Of a DNA stretch of 64,000 nt, positions 11,713 through 22,441 are shown piece by piece. The DNA lies in the NCBI RefSeq assembly GCF_949987515.2, contig NC_082694.2, forward strand, positions 40,857,451 to 40,921,450. The letters run 5' to 3'. Source of the stretch: Delphinus delphis (lineage: Eukaryota; Chordata; Mammalia; Artiodactyla; Delphinidae). Below the pieces are notes generated by a model that was given only the letters and a program-made list of their open reading frames with translations, was not told where the DNA came from and searched no databases. Both the position numbers and the translations under genes were made by a program. Position 1 is the stretch's first letter; every line of letters starts with the position of its first letter.

Positions 11713-12827
11713 AAGCTTCTACTTTCAGCTTCTCCGCTCCCCACACAAATAGGCTTGTGGATGTGTGTTACAAAAGCAGCTGGGAAGCTCCCTGGATGAC
11801 AGGCAATTCAAGTTGCTGTCTGGACCTCAGAACACTGCCACTCCTTCCCTAAAGATGGAAGAAGGTTCCGTGGTTTGGTTACTCCACAGGCTTCCAGTAA
11901 CACGCCCCACTGTATTCTGCCCATGATCTACACATCGTCAATACCTCCAGGGCCCTCTACTTCATTTTAAAGGTGAGTGCTGAAAATTCTGACAAGTTTC
12001 TTCTGGAACTACAACGCACTGGGTGCTCACTCTTTCTGTGCTACCGCGGTAAGTTCTGCCAAGGTTATTAAGGGAGTGAAGTGTCACCTTAGAAAGAAAA
12101 AAGAAAAAGAAAAGAATGGCATGGTCACAGTCTTCCACAATTATTTCCAATCATGCAACGCTCAACAAAGCCAGCCCCTGCCAGCCCCTGGGTTAAATGC
12201 TAGGGATAATGAGAACAGATATGCCTGGACCATAGATTTTATCACTGCTTTTCCTTCTTCCTCTGCTCTACCTCTATTTCCTAAGGAGTCTCATTATCTC
12301 TCTTTATATGCACAAGTCTTAGAATTTTGTGGCAGAATGAAGCAACTGCATCGACCAAAAATCTATTTGGCTACCGACTACAGAAAAGCTAGTATCTCCA
12401 CATCCTGAAAAGATCATATAGCTGGACACTGGTTATGGTCTGATAGGTTAGAGCTGTCAGTTTCCCACTTCATCATGCTTCTCTCTTGCAAGAACTGAAC
12501 CACAGACTATCAGGAACTTTTGACTTTTTCTCTACCCTCCTTGGAAACTCACAACACATGAACATTAAATACCCAAGATAATTGCTTATCTGTAGTATCT
12601 GCTGCATGAAGGACCCTGGGGATGCTGCCTTCCATCACCTCTTACTGAGCTGCTGCTCTGCAGTGTTTCTGCAAAGTGAGGGAACAGACACGAGCTGTCT
12701 CCTCCTTTGCAAGAGCGCAGAAGAAACTGTGGGGATGGTAGATCCAGGCTTGAATTTGGGGATAATGATCACCACCCTTTTCTCTTCTAGAAAAAAATGA
12801 CCTAATATGTTGAAGCTAATAATAACA
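11713..12827. other. Unassigned single-copy sequence
   Basis: The 143-codon plus-strand frame at 11977-12408 runs over an A-rich AAAGAAAAAG stretch (giving a lysine run) and has no recognisable domain. CAGCCCCTGC is tandemly duplicated at about 12171-12189. No repeat family is recognised. Confidence 0.45.
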
Positions 12828-12929
12828 TGAATGATAGTAATATCTTATATTTCTATAGGGTTTCCCTATTTTTCAAGCACGTTCACATCTATGGTTTCAT
12901 TGGCTCCACACACCAAGCTGTGCTGGTAT

Positions 12930-12943
12930 AAACATTGTGATAT
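12930..12943. repeat. Target-site duplication, left copy
   Basis: AAACATTGTGATAT, identical to the copy at 13288-13301; the two flank the CHR SINE. Confidence 0.93.
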
Positions 12944-13287
12944 GACTTCCCTGGTGGCGCAGTGGTTAAGAATCCGCCTGCCAATGGAGGGGACACGGGT
13001 TCGAGCCCTGGTCCGGGAAGATCCCGCATGCCGCGGAGCAACTAAGCCCGTGCGCCAAAATTACCGAGCCTGCGCTCTAGAGCCCGCGAGCCACAACTAC
13101 CGAGTGCGCGTGCCACAACTACTGCAGCCCGTGTGCCTAGAGCCCGTGCTCCGCAACAAGAGAAGCCACCGCAATGAGAGGTCTGCGCACTGCAACGAAG
13201 AGTAACCCCTGCTCGATGCAACTAGAGAAATCCCACACGCAGCAACAAAGACCCAACGCAGCCCCAAATTAATTAATTAATTAACAA
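12944..13287 (+). mobile_element. CHR SINE, long form, full length
   Basis: A tRNA-derived SINE of 344 bp. It starts at GACTTCCCTGGTGGCGCAGT, has a tRNA-like head to about 13020, a body with repeated 'cacaactac-gag' units, and a tail of 'gaagacccaacgcagcc' followed by (AATT)n. A perfect 14-bp target-site duplication flanks it, which fits L1-driven target-primed insertion. CpG dinucleotides are unusually well kept for a methylated genome. The 124-codon frame across it is SINE sequence, not a gene. Confidence 0.95.
12954..13008 (+). promoter_or_regulatory. RNA polymerase III internal promoter (A and B boxes) of the SINE
   Basis: An A-box-like TGGCGCAGTGG lies near 12954-12964. The B box GGTTCGAGCCC (12998-13008) fits the GGTTCGANNCC consensus exactly. 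Among the eight CHR copies this B box is the best preserved. Whether it is transcribed cannot be told from sequence. Confidence 0.7.
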
Positions 13288-13301
13288 AAACATTGTGATA
13301 T
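13288..13301. repeat. Target-site duplication, right copy
   Basis: The same 14 bases as at 12930-12943, directly after the (AATT)n tail. Confidence 0.93.
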
Positions 13302-13474
13302 TTTTCTCAATGATAACACATCTCTGTATTTCATTTGATCACCACAATCAGAGAGGGAAATATTGCTGTCCCTGGTTTAATCAAGGGTTTGAGAGAATCA
13401 TTTTCTCAGGTTTTACAGCTACAATTTAAACCCAGGTGATTCTTTGCAAAGTCCAGTGTTTATTCCTCTCCAAT

Positions 13475-15639
13475 AATCTTCATTTGATACAGGGGGAGAC
13501 GTGGAAGAAATAAATCACCCGTGCCGCATAAGCCACCCGTCTCACCTCGAGGACAGAAGTCACAGTGTAGGTATGAGGCCACGGCCAATGAAACCTTGCC
13601 CAGAGCCTTTGTATGGACTGCAAATCCAGTCCACTTCCAAAAAGCTAGGCTCTTAGAGAGGGATTCTGTTGACACTTTCTCTGCGGGTTTTGTTATGCTT
13701 GTTTTTGTTGGCCCAGGGAGCCATCAGCCAGGGACGTGGCAGGACGACTGAGCCAAGGGGCAGTCTGTTCACACCCAAGGGACAGGGGTGTTTCACTAAG
13801 TTGCTGCCGCTTGAAAGGGCTGGAGCTGCACAGTCCTGCTCTCTCCCTTTTTTGTTATTCCTGAGATAATAAATAAACACTCACTCTGTTGTGTCCAAAA
13901 GACCCTTTTCAGGAGACCTGCTCTTGCTGGAAGTCTCCAGAGCCTCTTCACCTGATTACAGTCAGATGTTGGGCATTTCAAATTAAATTAGAACAAATAG
14001 CAAAAATGAAAGGAGAGTGGGAAGAAGGAGAAACAAACCAGCAACAATGGCATTCATTTAAAGTAGCCAATGAGAAACATGGCACCTGAAAAACTCAGCT
14101 GACACTGGCAGAGACTGATGTCTGTTCTCTTGTCTCAGGCTAAAAAGATCCATAAGTGAGAAATTGTAGGGATGACAACTCCAGGTCCATTTTGTCTAGA
14201 CTATTCTGAGGCAGAGATGGCCAGGATAAACAGGAAGATGTTTTAAACCTAGACCTGAATTTTTATGGCTCTGGAACTGTGATATGATCTCTTTTTGTGA
14301 AATGATGGCATAGGCGAGATATGAGGTAGAGATCTTGGAAGGGGGTGAAAATATTTGTCCTGTTGTGACATTTTTCTTCTACCAAGTCCTGCCAAGGATG
14401 AAGTGTCAGCTGAGCTCAAAATTCTGCTCAAGATGTGCCTAGAGAGACCCACTGGAGTGTAGATGGATGGGAAGGCAGGAGATGGATTCTTGTAATACGT
14501 GGTTTCAATATGCTCCAGTGTCAGTAAGATACTTTAAAATTAAGTGGAAGGATTCATGGACCAAGATGACAGTATGTCCATCGCAGAGTGATTTCAATGA
14601 GAATTCTTACTGTTCCATTAAAAACAACTTGAAATCAACCAGCCCAATGCTATCACTTATTTCCCCTGCACTAAATATCACTGGATCCTAGAATAGCATT
14701 AAGATATGTGATAAGATAATCTAGCTTCACCATCCAGATGCTGAAAGGATGTTTATATTTAATGTGCTTTTTCAATCCTATTCGCCAAAGTACAGTAAAA
14801 TATATTTTCTTATTACAGTACCCTCATCACAAAGAAACAATGAGCCCACAGAAACATAATTCGTATTATATTGTCTGTCAGTAGGGAGGGCTCTTCCACA
14901 AACTCAAACCCAATTTGGATAAAATAAGCTATTTGGTGCTAGAGAGTTATCCTGTGCCCAAAGTAGTTGCATTCATATTAAAAGCCATTATTAACTAGGC
15001 AAAGAGATCAAGAGAGCACAACAGATGATTACCTTATAAAAGACATTCTTGCACAGAGCGTTACAAACACAGTTTGGTCACGTGGCTGTCCCCTGATGTC
15101 ATTCTTCCTCTTAATTTCTACTGGCCTCGCATAAGTAAAACTTTCAAGTCTCAAAAGGAGCTGGTGCTATGAGTATTTTCTCCAAAATGTGACGATCCCC
15201 TTATGAAAAAACAAAACATAAGAATACAGGAATGATCAGTAAAAATGTCTCTTAAGGCCATTATTTTTAGCTGAGTGTTGTTGTGACTGTTTCCATGGCT
15301 AAACCATGAACATGTTTTCTGCACAAGCCCGGTCAGCTAGTGGCCTTAATTAACTTTCAAATGGAGAACGCTGCGGTTTACCACTTATTAAATAGCCACC
15401 ATACCAAGTTACAGTCTAAAGCTTCCACACCTCACTTAGTCAAGACACCTCGAAAAACCCACAGTGCTGAATAACGGGTGATTTAAAAATAGGTACCACG
15501 TGTAATTATCAGACTGAACACACAGGCTGTGAGGGAAGTTTCTGAAAAGCCCGGGCAGCTCTCATATCCAGATCAAATGATTTAATTTGTAAATCGAGGC
15601 AACAGGGTACGTCATTCAGAGAGAATAGAATAAACTGTT
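13475..15639. other. Unassigned single-copy sequence, conserved-looking end
   Basis: No repeats are recognised. The segment 15240-15620 looks like a conserved non-coding element by composition: balanced base use, no simple repeats, and CCTTAATTAACTTTC and ACCACGTGTAATTATC motifs. Small frames near 13.5-13.9 kb overlap on both strands and have no domain. Confidence 0.45.
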
Positions 15640-15735
15640 GTTATTCATTCAAAGGAATTCAACAAATACTTAAGTGCCTGCTTTGTGTTCCAGATACTGA
15701 GTATTTTTCCAGATTTCTCAAGGCGAGGAATTGCA
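15640..15735 (+). mobile_element. Old mammalian interspersed repeat fragment (L2- or MIR-related)
   Basis: The block 'ttattcattc-aacaaatacttaagtgcctgctttgtgttccagatactgag' is a decayed copy of the common 'attcaacaaatatttattgagc..ctatgtgccaggcac' repeat. The family name is uncertain. Confidence 0.5.
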
Positions 15736-16999
15736 GGACATGGTAAATAGAGGAATATGGTGAGGAAGAGGATTGTAGTTTTAAACAGTATGCCCCCTAG
15801 AGAAGAAAGAACGAGCCTGAATACCACATGCAAGTAGCCTAACCACGCTCATTTCACCAGGCATTTTATTCATGAGGGAGATGATGCAGTTTGAGATTCA
15901 ATCGAGACAGAATTAGTTTTTGTGATTAGCTAGGTTGAGTGGTTAAGGTATAGTAATCATAATGATATCATTATTTTTTTCTCTCCTCTCTCACACGATA
16001 CTCAGACACACACATACACACACCCCTTTTGCCTATATCTCTTTGTATTTGGCTTGTGACTCTTCACATGCTAGAGTTATCTGTGTTTCAACTTGTGTAC
16101 ACGCTCAGGAAAAAAAAAAAAAGTGAATTCACCTCCCATTGAAATTCCACTGTGTATAAAATAGTCTTGGAATTTGAAGGAAGAAAGAAACCCTTCTGCT
16201 ACAAAGAGAACATGTGAAAAGGCCAAGAGAGAGCATAAATGAAAAAATATATAAAAATGCAAATGTTCCTAAACTTCAACTTTGGATGGACTGAAGCATA
16301 AGTGAGAACTTCAACAAAGCAATAGAAAAAGATGACAGCTCAGAGTTTCAGAAATTTAAGACAGCAGCAGGATTAGACACTTTGGGTTGTCTTCGCACAC
16401 ATTTCTTATGGGAGTTAATTCCATTTGACATGCAAGACCAAAGCAAGATTACAGAGGCATAGCCCCATGGCGAGGTGTATGCTGCAGCTAAAAGCTGGGA
16501 TTTGAATAATTGTGCAGGCTTACTCCAAGAATCAGGCGAGAACAGAATGAACGGATTATTACAAGGAACTTTGTACATTTTTAACTGCTGGACTTAATAA
16601 AATACCCTCTATGTGAGAGTAATGTTATGGTCGTCTGCACTCACTCTAGCTGAAGTTTGTGGTAGGATCCATCAAAAATGAGGAAAAACAGAAGCTGTTT
16701 TAAAAAAAGAGAGAAAGAAAGAAAGGAAAGAATTTTGTAATGAATGACTGGGGTGGGTCATGCCCGTATGATTTACAGAGGAACAGAAAACTTGGAAAAC
16801 TTGAGATCAACACATTCAAACCTCCCCCCCCCCGCCCCCCCAGAGGTACAGGGAATTCATTTCCTGTGCAAAGAAGTTTGAGGAAAGTGAAGAGTAGAGT
16901 TCAGGGAAAGTGGGCCACAAAAAGGTAGATTTTTATTTTACTATTTCAGCTCATTAGGGAGGTCATTTGTTACTGAGAAAACTTACTAACCCACACATC

Positions 17000-17000
<1 letters not shown>
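15736..17000. other. Unassigned sequence with short low-complexity runs
   Basis: Contains an (AC)-rich stretch at about 16005-16023, an A-run at 16110-16122, a GAAA-rich run at 16702-16731 and a C-rich run at 16821-16841. No gene or named repeat is seen. Confidence 0.5.
16821..16841. repeat. C-rich run (G-quadruplex-prone on the minus strand)
   Basis: Twenty-one bases, all C except one T and one G, with runs of ten and seven C. Homopolymer length is likely to vary between individuals or sequencing reads. Confidence 0.85.

Positions 17001-17039
<39 letters not shown>
17001..17039. repeat. (TA)n microsatellite
   Basis: An uninterrupted run of about 19 TA units. It is self-complementary and can extrude as a cruciform. 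Confidence 0.95.
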
Positions 17040-17042
<3 letters not shown>

Positions 17043-18090
17043 AAATGTGACCTCTTCCCTTGGAATCTGTGGAAGCACTTGTCTGTAAAAGGCAGAAAGA
17101 GTAACAGTTCTAAGGACTTCTCACTGCTTAATTAACTGTCCAGTGAGAATTATTAAAGATTTTTATATAATTCTTATTTAGCACTCATTAAAGTGAAGAA
17201 TACAAATGCTGGACAATGCAAGGTTCAGGGAAGCTTTAAGAAAGAAAAGTTTGTGTTGCAATAGCTGAGAATTATGACAAGCTGCCTATTAACGGTAGCC
17301 AGGTAGACATCTGATTTCAAAAGTCACTGATTCAGATCTAAAATGATTTGATTTGATTTTCTCCCTTAAAATGTTCTTCATCTCCCCTCTTCCAGAGGGC
17401 CCATTTCTGATCCTCCCGCAGGCCTCACCAGCCTAGTCATGACACCCCAGAGGAGGAAACTGCTCTGGGACCAAGGCCCTGGGGCGGTGCGCCCTCTGCT
17501 GGGAAACACGCTTGGAAAAATCCCCCCAAGAGCCTGCCCCCAGGAAGCCAAAAGGGATACACACTGTCAACTGTGAAAACCTCTACTGTGAGCGGCGTCT
17601 CTCTCTCATAGCTGTGAGTGGAGATTAGAGGAGGGACAGGAGAGGATGCCAGGGCTTCATTATACCAGAACTCAAATGCACCTCTCCTCACAAAACATGT
17701 CTGTCAACTTCAGCCTGCCATGCAAAATGGCAACAGGAATGATGAACACATTACGAATTTGTAGAGCCTAAAATTAAACTCCACCTCATTTATTTCATAG
17801 TTCAGCCGGCTGGGGATGGCTGACATTAGAGGCACACATCTTTCCTGATAAGCTCTGTGGTTTCCTCCTTAGAGAAGGGATTTTTGTGCTCTGTATGGAC
17901 GCACTCACTCTTCTTGAAACCCCATTTCTGCTTTGGTGGAACTAGAAAGAGGAGGCATGTTGCAGTGCTCTCCTGAAGACAGCTGAGAATCGCAGCCCTG
18001 GGAGGGAAGCAAATGGATGTGCTACCAAAGGAGGACGAAGAGCTAGCTTTTCCCTCCTTGCCTCTGTGCGTCGTTTAGATCTTTGATACT
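17040..18090. other. Unassigned sequence
   Basis: Single-copy. A homeobox-site-like GCTTAATTAACTG lies near 17126-17138. The stretch 17390-17560 is locally GC-rich but too short and CpG-poor for a CpG island. Confidence 0.5.
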
Positions 18091-18091
18091 G

Positions 18092-18248
18092 GAAGGGTGG
18101 TTCACAGACCAGAAGCTCCAGCATCACCTGGGAGTTCGTTAGAAAGGAAGGAGCCCAGGTCTCACCAAGACCTACTGAATCAGAATGTGCATGTTCACAA
18201 GATCCCTGGTGATTCCTAAGTACCTTAAACTTTGAGAGGTGCCACTGA
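18092..18248 (+). mobile_element. MER5A (non-autonomous hAT-Charlie)
   Basis: The sequence shows the MER5A layout: 'gtggttcacagaccagaagc', CAGCATCACCTGGGAGTTCG, TTAGAAA, CCAAGACCTACTGAATCAGA, 'ccctggtgattc', and an end CTTTGAGAGGTGCCACTG. The two ends are imperfect inverted repeats (GGTGGTTCACAGA versus TTTGAGAGGTGCC). The element never coded for transposase. Confidence 0.8.
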
Positions 18249-19778
18249 AGACACTGGGAAAGCTAAACGGCAAGCAAGACTAGAGCATTGAGCTTTGCAA
18301 GTGGAAGGAAGCCTCGCCAACTTTTGCCTCCTTGGATAAGGAAATCAGGGCTCAGAGAAAGACACAGCTCTGACACATCTAAGAAGGCAACTTTACATCG
18401 GCCTCAGTTTGGTTTGCTATGAAAGCTGGAACACAGCAATCACAGGCTTTTTGCAGCTGTGTCCCCACTACATACTAAAAACACAACAGAATGTGGCACC
18501 AACACTACAGGGATGTAGGGGATCGTTCCCATGTGGGAGGGACCCTGTCTTCTTCTAATCAGCTCTGTACTACTGAAAGGACTTGTGTAAATTCTGCAGG
18601 AATTGACATAGAAATGAGATTCTGATATTCCTTCTATTCACATAATGATTGATGAAACACGTGGGAGAAATAAATTGAATTATGTTATAATCTCCCAGGG
18701 AAACATAATTAAGTTGTAAAGCATTCCCATGAAATCCTAAAAGCCTTATATCATTTAGACAGTGACTTCTACTACATGATCAATAATTATATTAATTAAA
18801 GATAATTATTTTGATAGGACGGTTTGACTCTGGTGCTCCAATCATTCTTGATCCGATGTATTGATTCAATAGCGAAGACTTGGTTGGAACCAGAGCCAGA
18901 TATAAAGAATTCTTTGGGGGCCCCCGAAAGCTTTATGATATTTATGCTAACTTGCACAAATCTGTAATTCCTGACCACCAGTTTGATGCTTATTCGTACA
19001 ATCCAATGGGTAATACTTGTGCAAGATCAACAGAGCATTCTATTCCCTATTCTTAATTCTGTGTGACCTAGAGGCAAGCTATCTTCAGCAAGTAATAGAT
19101 AATATATAAAATCAAATATTCCTTGAACTTTCAAAATTCCAGGACATCCAATGCATTCTTTGTCTTTGTGTATGCAGGATTCTCTAGCACATTCATAGCA
19201 ACTCTGGGGCACTGAGCTAAAGAACCTGACCTCGCGTTAACAAGGCCCAGAAAGTTGGTGTGAGGGTGGACCCTTAAGCTTTCACTATCTTTCTTTGAAA
19301 ACACCTGATTGTGAAGATCAGCCCTGGGACACATCTGGTGGTACACATTTTAAGCACAGGCAAAAACTGAGACTTCCTGTTGAATCTCTCTGCACTTTCC
19401 AGAGACACACTCAATGGGTATGTACCTTCTCACCTTCATAAAAGCACCAGTGAGCATCATCAGAAAGCAAGGAATGAGACAGAGATATAAATTGAAAGTA
19501 ATCGTGCAAGAAATCATATAACAAATAAGCAAGATTTAGAGTTTTTTAAAGGCAGCCACCATTAATGTTGTTAACTTCCTTGAATTCTCTACGTTATGCA
19601 AGATAACTGTTTTTTATTTTAACATTAAAAGATAATATAGTTGAAAGAATCACAAAGAAATCATTACAATTATAAATTATTTCATCAGAATTTTCTTAAG
19701 TTATTTGTAAAGCATCTTGCTGACTAGATGCTCACTATAGAAGAGACTGTAGATTTTTCTCTCCATGAGGTGGAAAGT
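18249..19778. other. Unassigned sequence
   Basis: No repeat is recognised. 18330-18400 has a faint MIR-like 'gaaatcagggctcagagaaag' segment. The segment 18790-19020 has a balanced composition that differs from its AT-rich surroundings, and a short plus-strand frame in it stops early; no homologue is recognised. Confidence 0.45.
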
Positions 19779-19779
19779 A

Positions 19780-20030
19780 CAGTATCTGAGTCAAGACTTA
19801 GAAGCCAGCGCCACCTGGTTTGAATCTTGGATCTGCCACTTACCACCTATGGCTTGAACAAGGAAAATAACCTCTCTCTATGCCTCAGTTTCCACAACTG
19901 TAAAATAGGGATAATAATAATACATACCTAAAGCGGTTATTCTTAAGGATCTAGTGAATTAATAAGCATGAAACACCTGGAAATACATGAGTAGTACTAA
20001 GCACTCAATTTACACTGGCTGTTATCAGTA
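19780..20030 (+). mobile_element. MIR SINE, near full length
   Basis: 'gtatctgagtcaagacttagaagccagcg', GGTTTGAATCTTGGATCTGC, CACTTACCACCTATGG, CCTCAGTTTCCACAACTGTA, AAATAGGGATAATAATAATA and 'agcactcaatttacactggctgttat' follow the MIR consensus order. The 5' part holds a CTCF-like motif at 19807-19820 (minus strand); see the findings. Confidence 0.88.
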
Positions 20031-20232
20031 TTGCCCTTATAATTTATGGAGGTTGACTTACTTGTGGTCATATTACAATTTATTATAGAACAGTCTTCTT
20101 TAAACCCAACTTTCAGAGCATCTGAAAGCCAAGTTTTAGTTCCAGCTTAAAATTTATTTTCCTAATAGAATAACTTTAAAAATTATTTATGGAGACTTGC
20201 AAACACAAGCTTACTCATGTTATAGCCTGATA

Positions 20233-20251
20233 GCACGTGCGCGCGCGCGCA

Positions 20252-20305
<54 letters not shown>
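20233..20305. repeat. Alternating purine-pyrimidine tract, (GC)n-(AC)n
   Basis: Seventy-three bases alternate purine and pyrimidine without a break: a GCACGTGC lead, a GC run broken only by one AT step, then about 22 AC units ending at 20305. (GC)n joined to (AC)n is the classic Z-DNA-forming composition. Confidence 0.95.
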
Positions 20306-20308
<3 letters not shown>

Positions 20309-22194
20309 TAGTAATACCTCACAGACCAGTGCTGGAAGTTGCCCCACAAGGGATTTGCCAAAAAGGAAGCTAAATGTGACCCACTACTCTAGTGAGAGAT
20401 CTTACCATTCAGAACAGAATAACCTGAGAACAAAATAATGCAGAAAGCAGCCCAGAGTTTCCTTTGTCTTTCCTTGGGTAAAATCAATTCCGTTATTATC
20501 CACAGTTGGGTACAGAATAGCATACGAACAGCGTGGCTTCCGCCAGCAATACCTCTCAGAGTGGTTTGCATGCGTAAATATTCTACACCCTGATTTACTC
20601 AGCATTGCCAAGAGAGAAAAGGGGAGATCCATCTTAGGTAGGAAAATTTATTCTAAGGAACTCTTAAGACAGTAGAAAAGACGAGAGAAGAAAAATCGGG
20701 GTGAATTCATATAGAACCAAGTATGCTAAGCTGCCCTGAGCCTCAGGCATAGAGTCCAAGGTGATAAGCCATATTGCCAGGCCTAATATCTTCCTCTCTG
20801 CTCTTTTATGGGACGGGGGGTGGGGCGGAGTTGTTTAGCCATATTTCCTATGCCTGAAGGGGAGCTGGACCATGTACACAATGTTGCGCATCAGAGTGAA
20901 ATAGAAAAATCTTCCCAAAGAAAGTAGGCAGACTTGTGAATGTGGTATTGCGGAACCCATAAAATAGACTGACAGTGATTGAAAACAAGAAAATGACTTG
21001 GTCTTTCTTAAAGCTACAACAATTAGGCAATTGAGCTAACTAATAGTATCTGAGGAGATGTAAATAAGTTTTTTTTAAAATTTTTATTAACAAAGGGAGT
21101 GAGCAAATTTCAGCCCAGGTAGAAGCAGGTAAATGATTCCTCCCCAAAGGCAGAGTGAAGATTTCTCAAATGAGCTTCCTCTTCAAAGAGATAGAAGTGA
21201 AATATATGAAGCAAGATGACAATATGCTGTTGCCTAAATGTAGGCAGGGATGGTATCCTATTCTATAGACCACGCTGTGAGTAACTGAATGCAAGACAAA
21301 GCAAAAATATAGAAAAGGCCACTCAGTAACAGAAGCATAAAAATGCAGTGTGTGTAACAGTACTGAGAAGGGTACAGCTCGGCAGAACTGATTAATAAGG
21401 AGAGCGGTGAGCAGAACAGAGTGGATTTGCAGAGATTAGGATGTAGCAAGCTTTGTCCAGAAGACTGTATAAAGTTCTTATTGGCCTTGAATCCAAAAGT
21501 AGGTAAAAAACCTACCTCCCATCGTGAAAGCCCCCCTGTGATCTTTTGGTATATCTTCGTCAAGCAACTTATCTTTTCCCATAAGACATTTAAAAAATAA
21601 AGTTTATAATGATATTTGTATTCTCCTATGCCAGCCATTCTCTATGGTACCTCTCCTTTCGAATGGGGTTAAGGGGAAGGAACACATGGTAGTTTTGATG
21701 TTACAGCAGGACAGAGACAGACCTTAAAAACAAAACAAAACAATTTCATCCACAATAGCTGAGATCTGGGAAAACACAGAGCTTGATAAAGCCTAAAGGT
21801 CAGGTTCCAGGATGAGTAAGAACAAGAGTCAGAAATGGAAGATTGCCATGTGGGTGTCAAGAACCTGGGCATCTGCATGTCCGAACTCTAAAGACTCCAC
21901 ACTATTGTGAAGGGCATCACCACTTCCTCCAGTTCCAGGCAACAGCTGATAATTTTGGGAAGGGATAAAGAAAAAGAAAGAGCCAGCCTACAAGCCCTCA
22001 GGAATCCCAAAGCAAAGGTGATGTTTAAGAAACATGGAAGTACAGGCAACAACTGACAATGGTCATGGCTTGGGCAAGCAGAAAGCACCTCAATCTGTGG
22101 GCTTCTCTAGGATAATCACAAGATAAGGTGAGAGACCATCATTAAAGGGACAATTTGAGGCTATGAGAGCTACTCCACCACAGACTGGGGGGTC
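20306..22194. other. Unassigned sequence
   Basis: Single-copy, no recognised repeat. Minus-strand frames at 21258-21638 (126 codons) and 21669-22088 have no domain and are overlapped by other frames. Confidence 0.45.
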
Positions 22195-22196
22195 CC

Positions 22197-22208
<12 letters not shown>
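22195..22208. repeat. Target-site duplication, left copy
   Basis: CCCTTCTCTGTTTT, matching 22428-22441; the exact edge is ambiguous by one C and by the adjoining T-run. Confidence 0.88.
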
Positions 22209-22237
<29 letters not shown>

Positions 22238-22427
22238 GGTACGCGGGCCTCTCACTGTTGTGGCCTCTCCCGTTGCAGAGCACAGGCTCCGGACGCGCAG
22301 GCTCAGCGGCCATGGCTCACGGGCCCAGCCGCTCCGCGGCATGTGGGATCTTCCCGGACTGGGGCACGAACCCGTGTCCCCTGCATCGGCAGGCGGACTC
22401 TCAACCACTGCGCCACCAGGGAAGCCC
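22209..22427 (-). mobile_element. CHR SINE, short poly(A) form
   Basis: In reverse orientation it runs from GGGCTTCCCTGGTGGCGCAG (22427 leftwards) through the CGGAGCGGCTGGGCCCGTGA block to CGCGTACCGC followed by a long A-tail (T-run at about 22205-22235). The body ends at the same point as the other short copies at 49.4, 57.5 and 60.3 kb. Flanked by a 14-bp duplication. The overlapping 106- and 88-codon frames are SINE sequence. Confidence 0.95.
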
Positions 22428-22441
22428 CCCTTCTCTGTTTT
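22428..22441. repeat. Target-site duplication, right copy
   Basis: Matches 22195-22208. Confidence 0.88.

Larger units (their letters stand above)
12828..13470 (-). mobile_element. MIR-type SINE split by a later CHR SINE
   Basis: The left part (12828-12943) has the reverse MIR pattern 'ttatatttctatagg..caagcacgttcacat..atggtttcatt'. The right part (from 13302) continues with 'atttgatcaccacaatcagagag', 'ggttttacagct' and 'ttaaacccaggtgattctt'. The two halves are joined by the target-site duplication of the inserted SINE, so they were one element before that insertion. Confidence 0.65.

Noticed and set aside
11977..12408. 143-codon plus-strand frame as a gene
   Set aside because: It crosses an A-rich low-complexity run and shows no known motif; composition is that of non-coding DNA.
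12944..13020. tRNA gene
   Set aside because: The A- and B-box words belong to the tRNA-derived head of a SINE; no cloverleaf with a proper acceptor stem is visible.
17400..17560. CpG island or promoter
   Set aside because: The GC-rich stretch is only about 160 bp with few CpG and no promoter elements or transcript evidence.
18790..19020. Processed pseudogene
   Set aside because: The composition differs from its surroundings, but no protein family was recognised, frames are short, and no A-tail or duplication was found.
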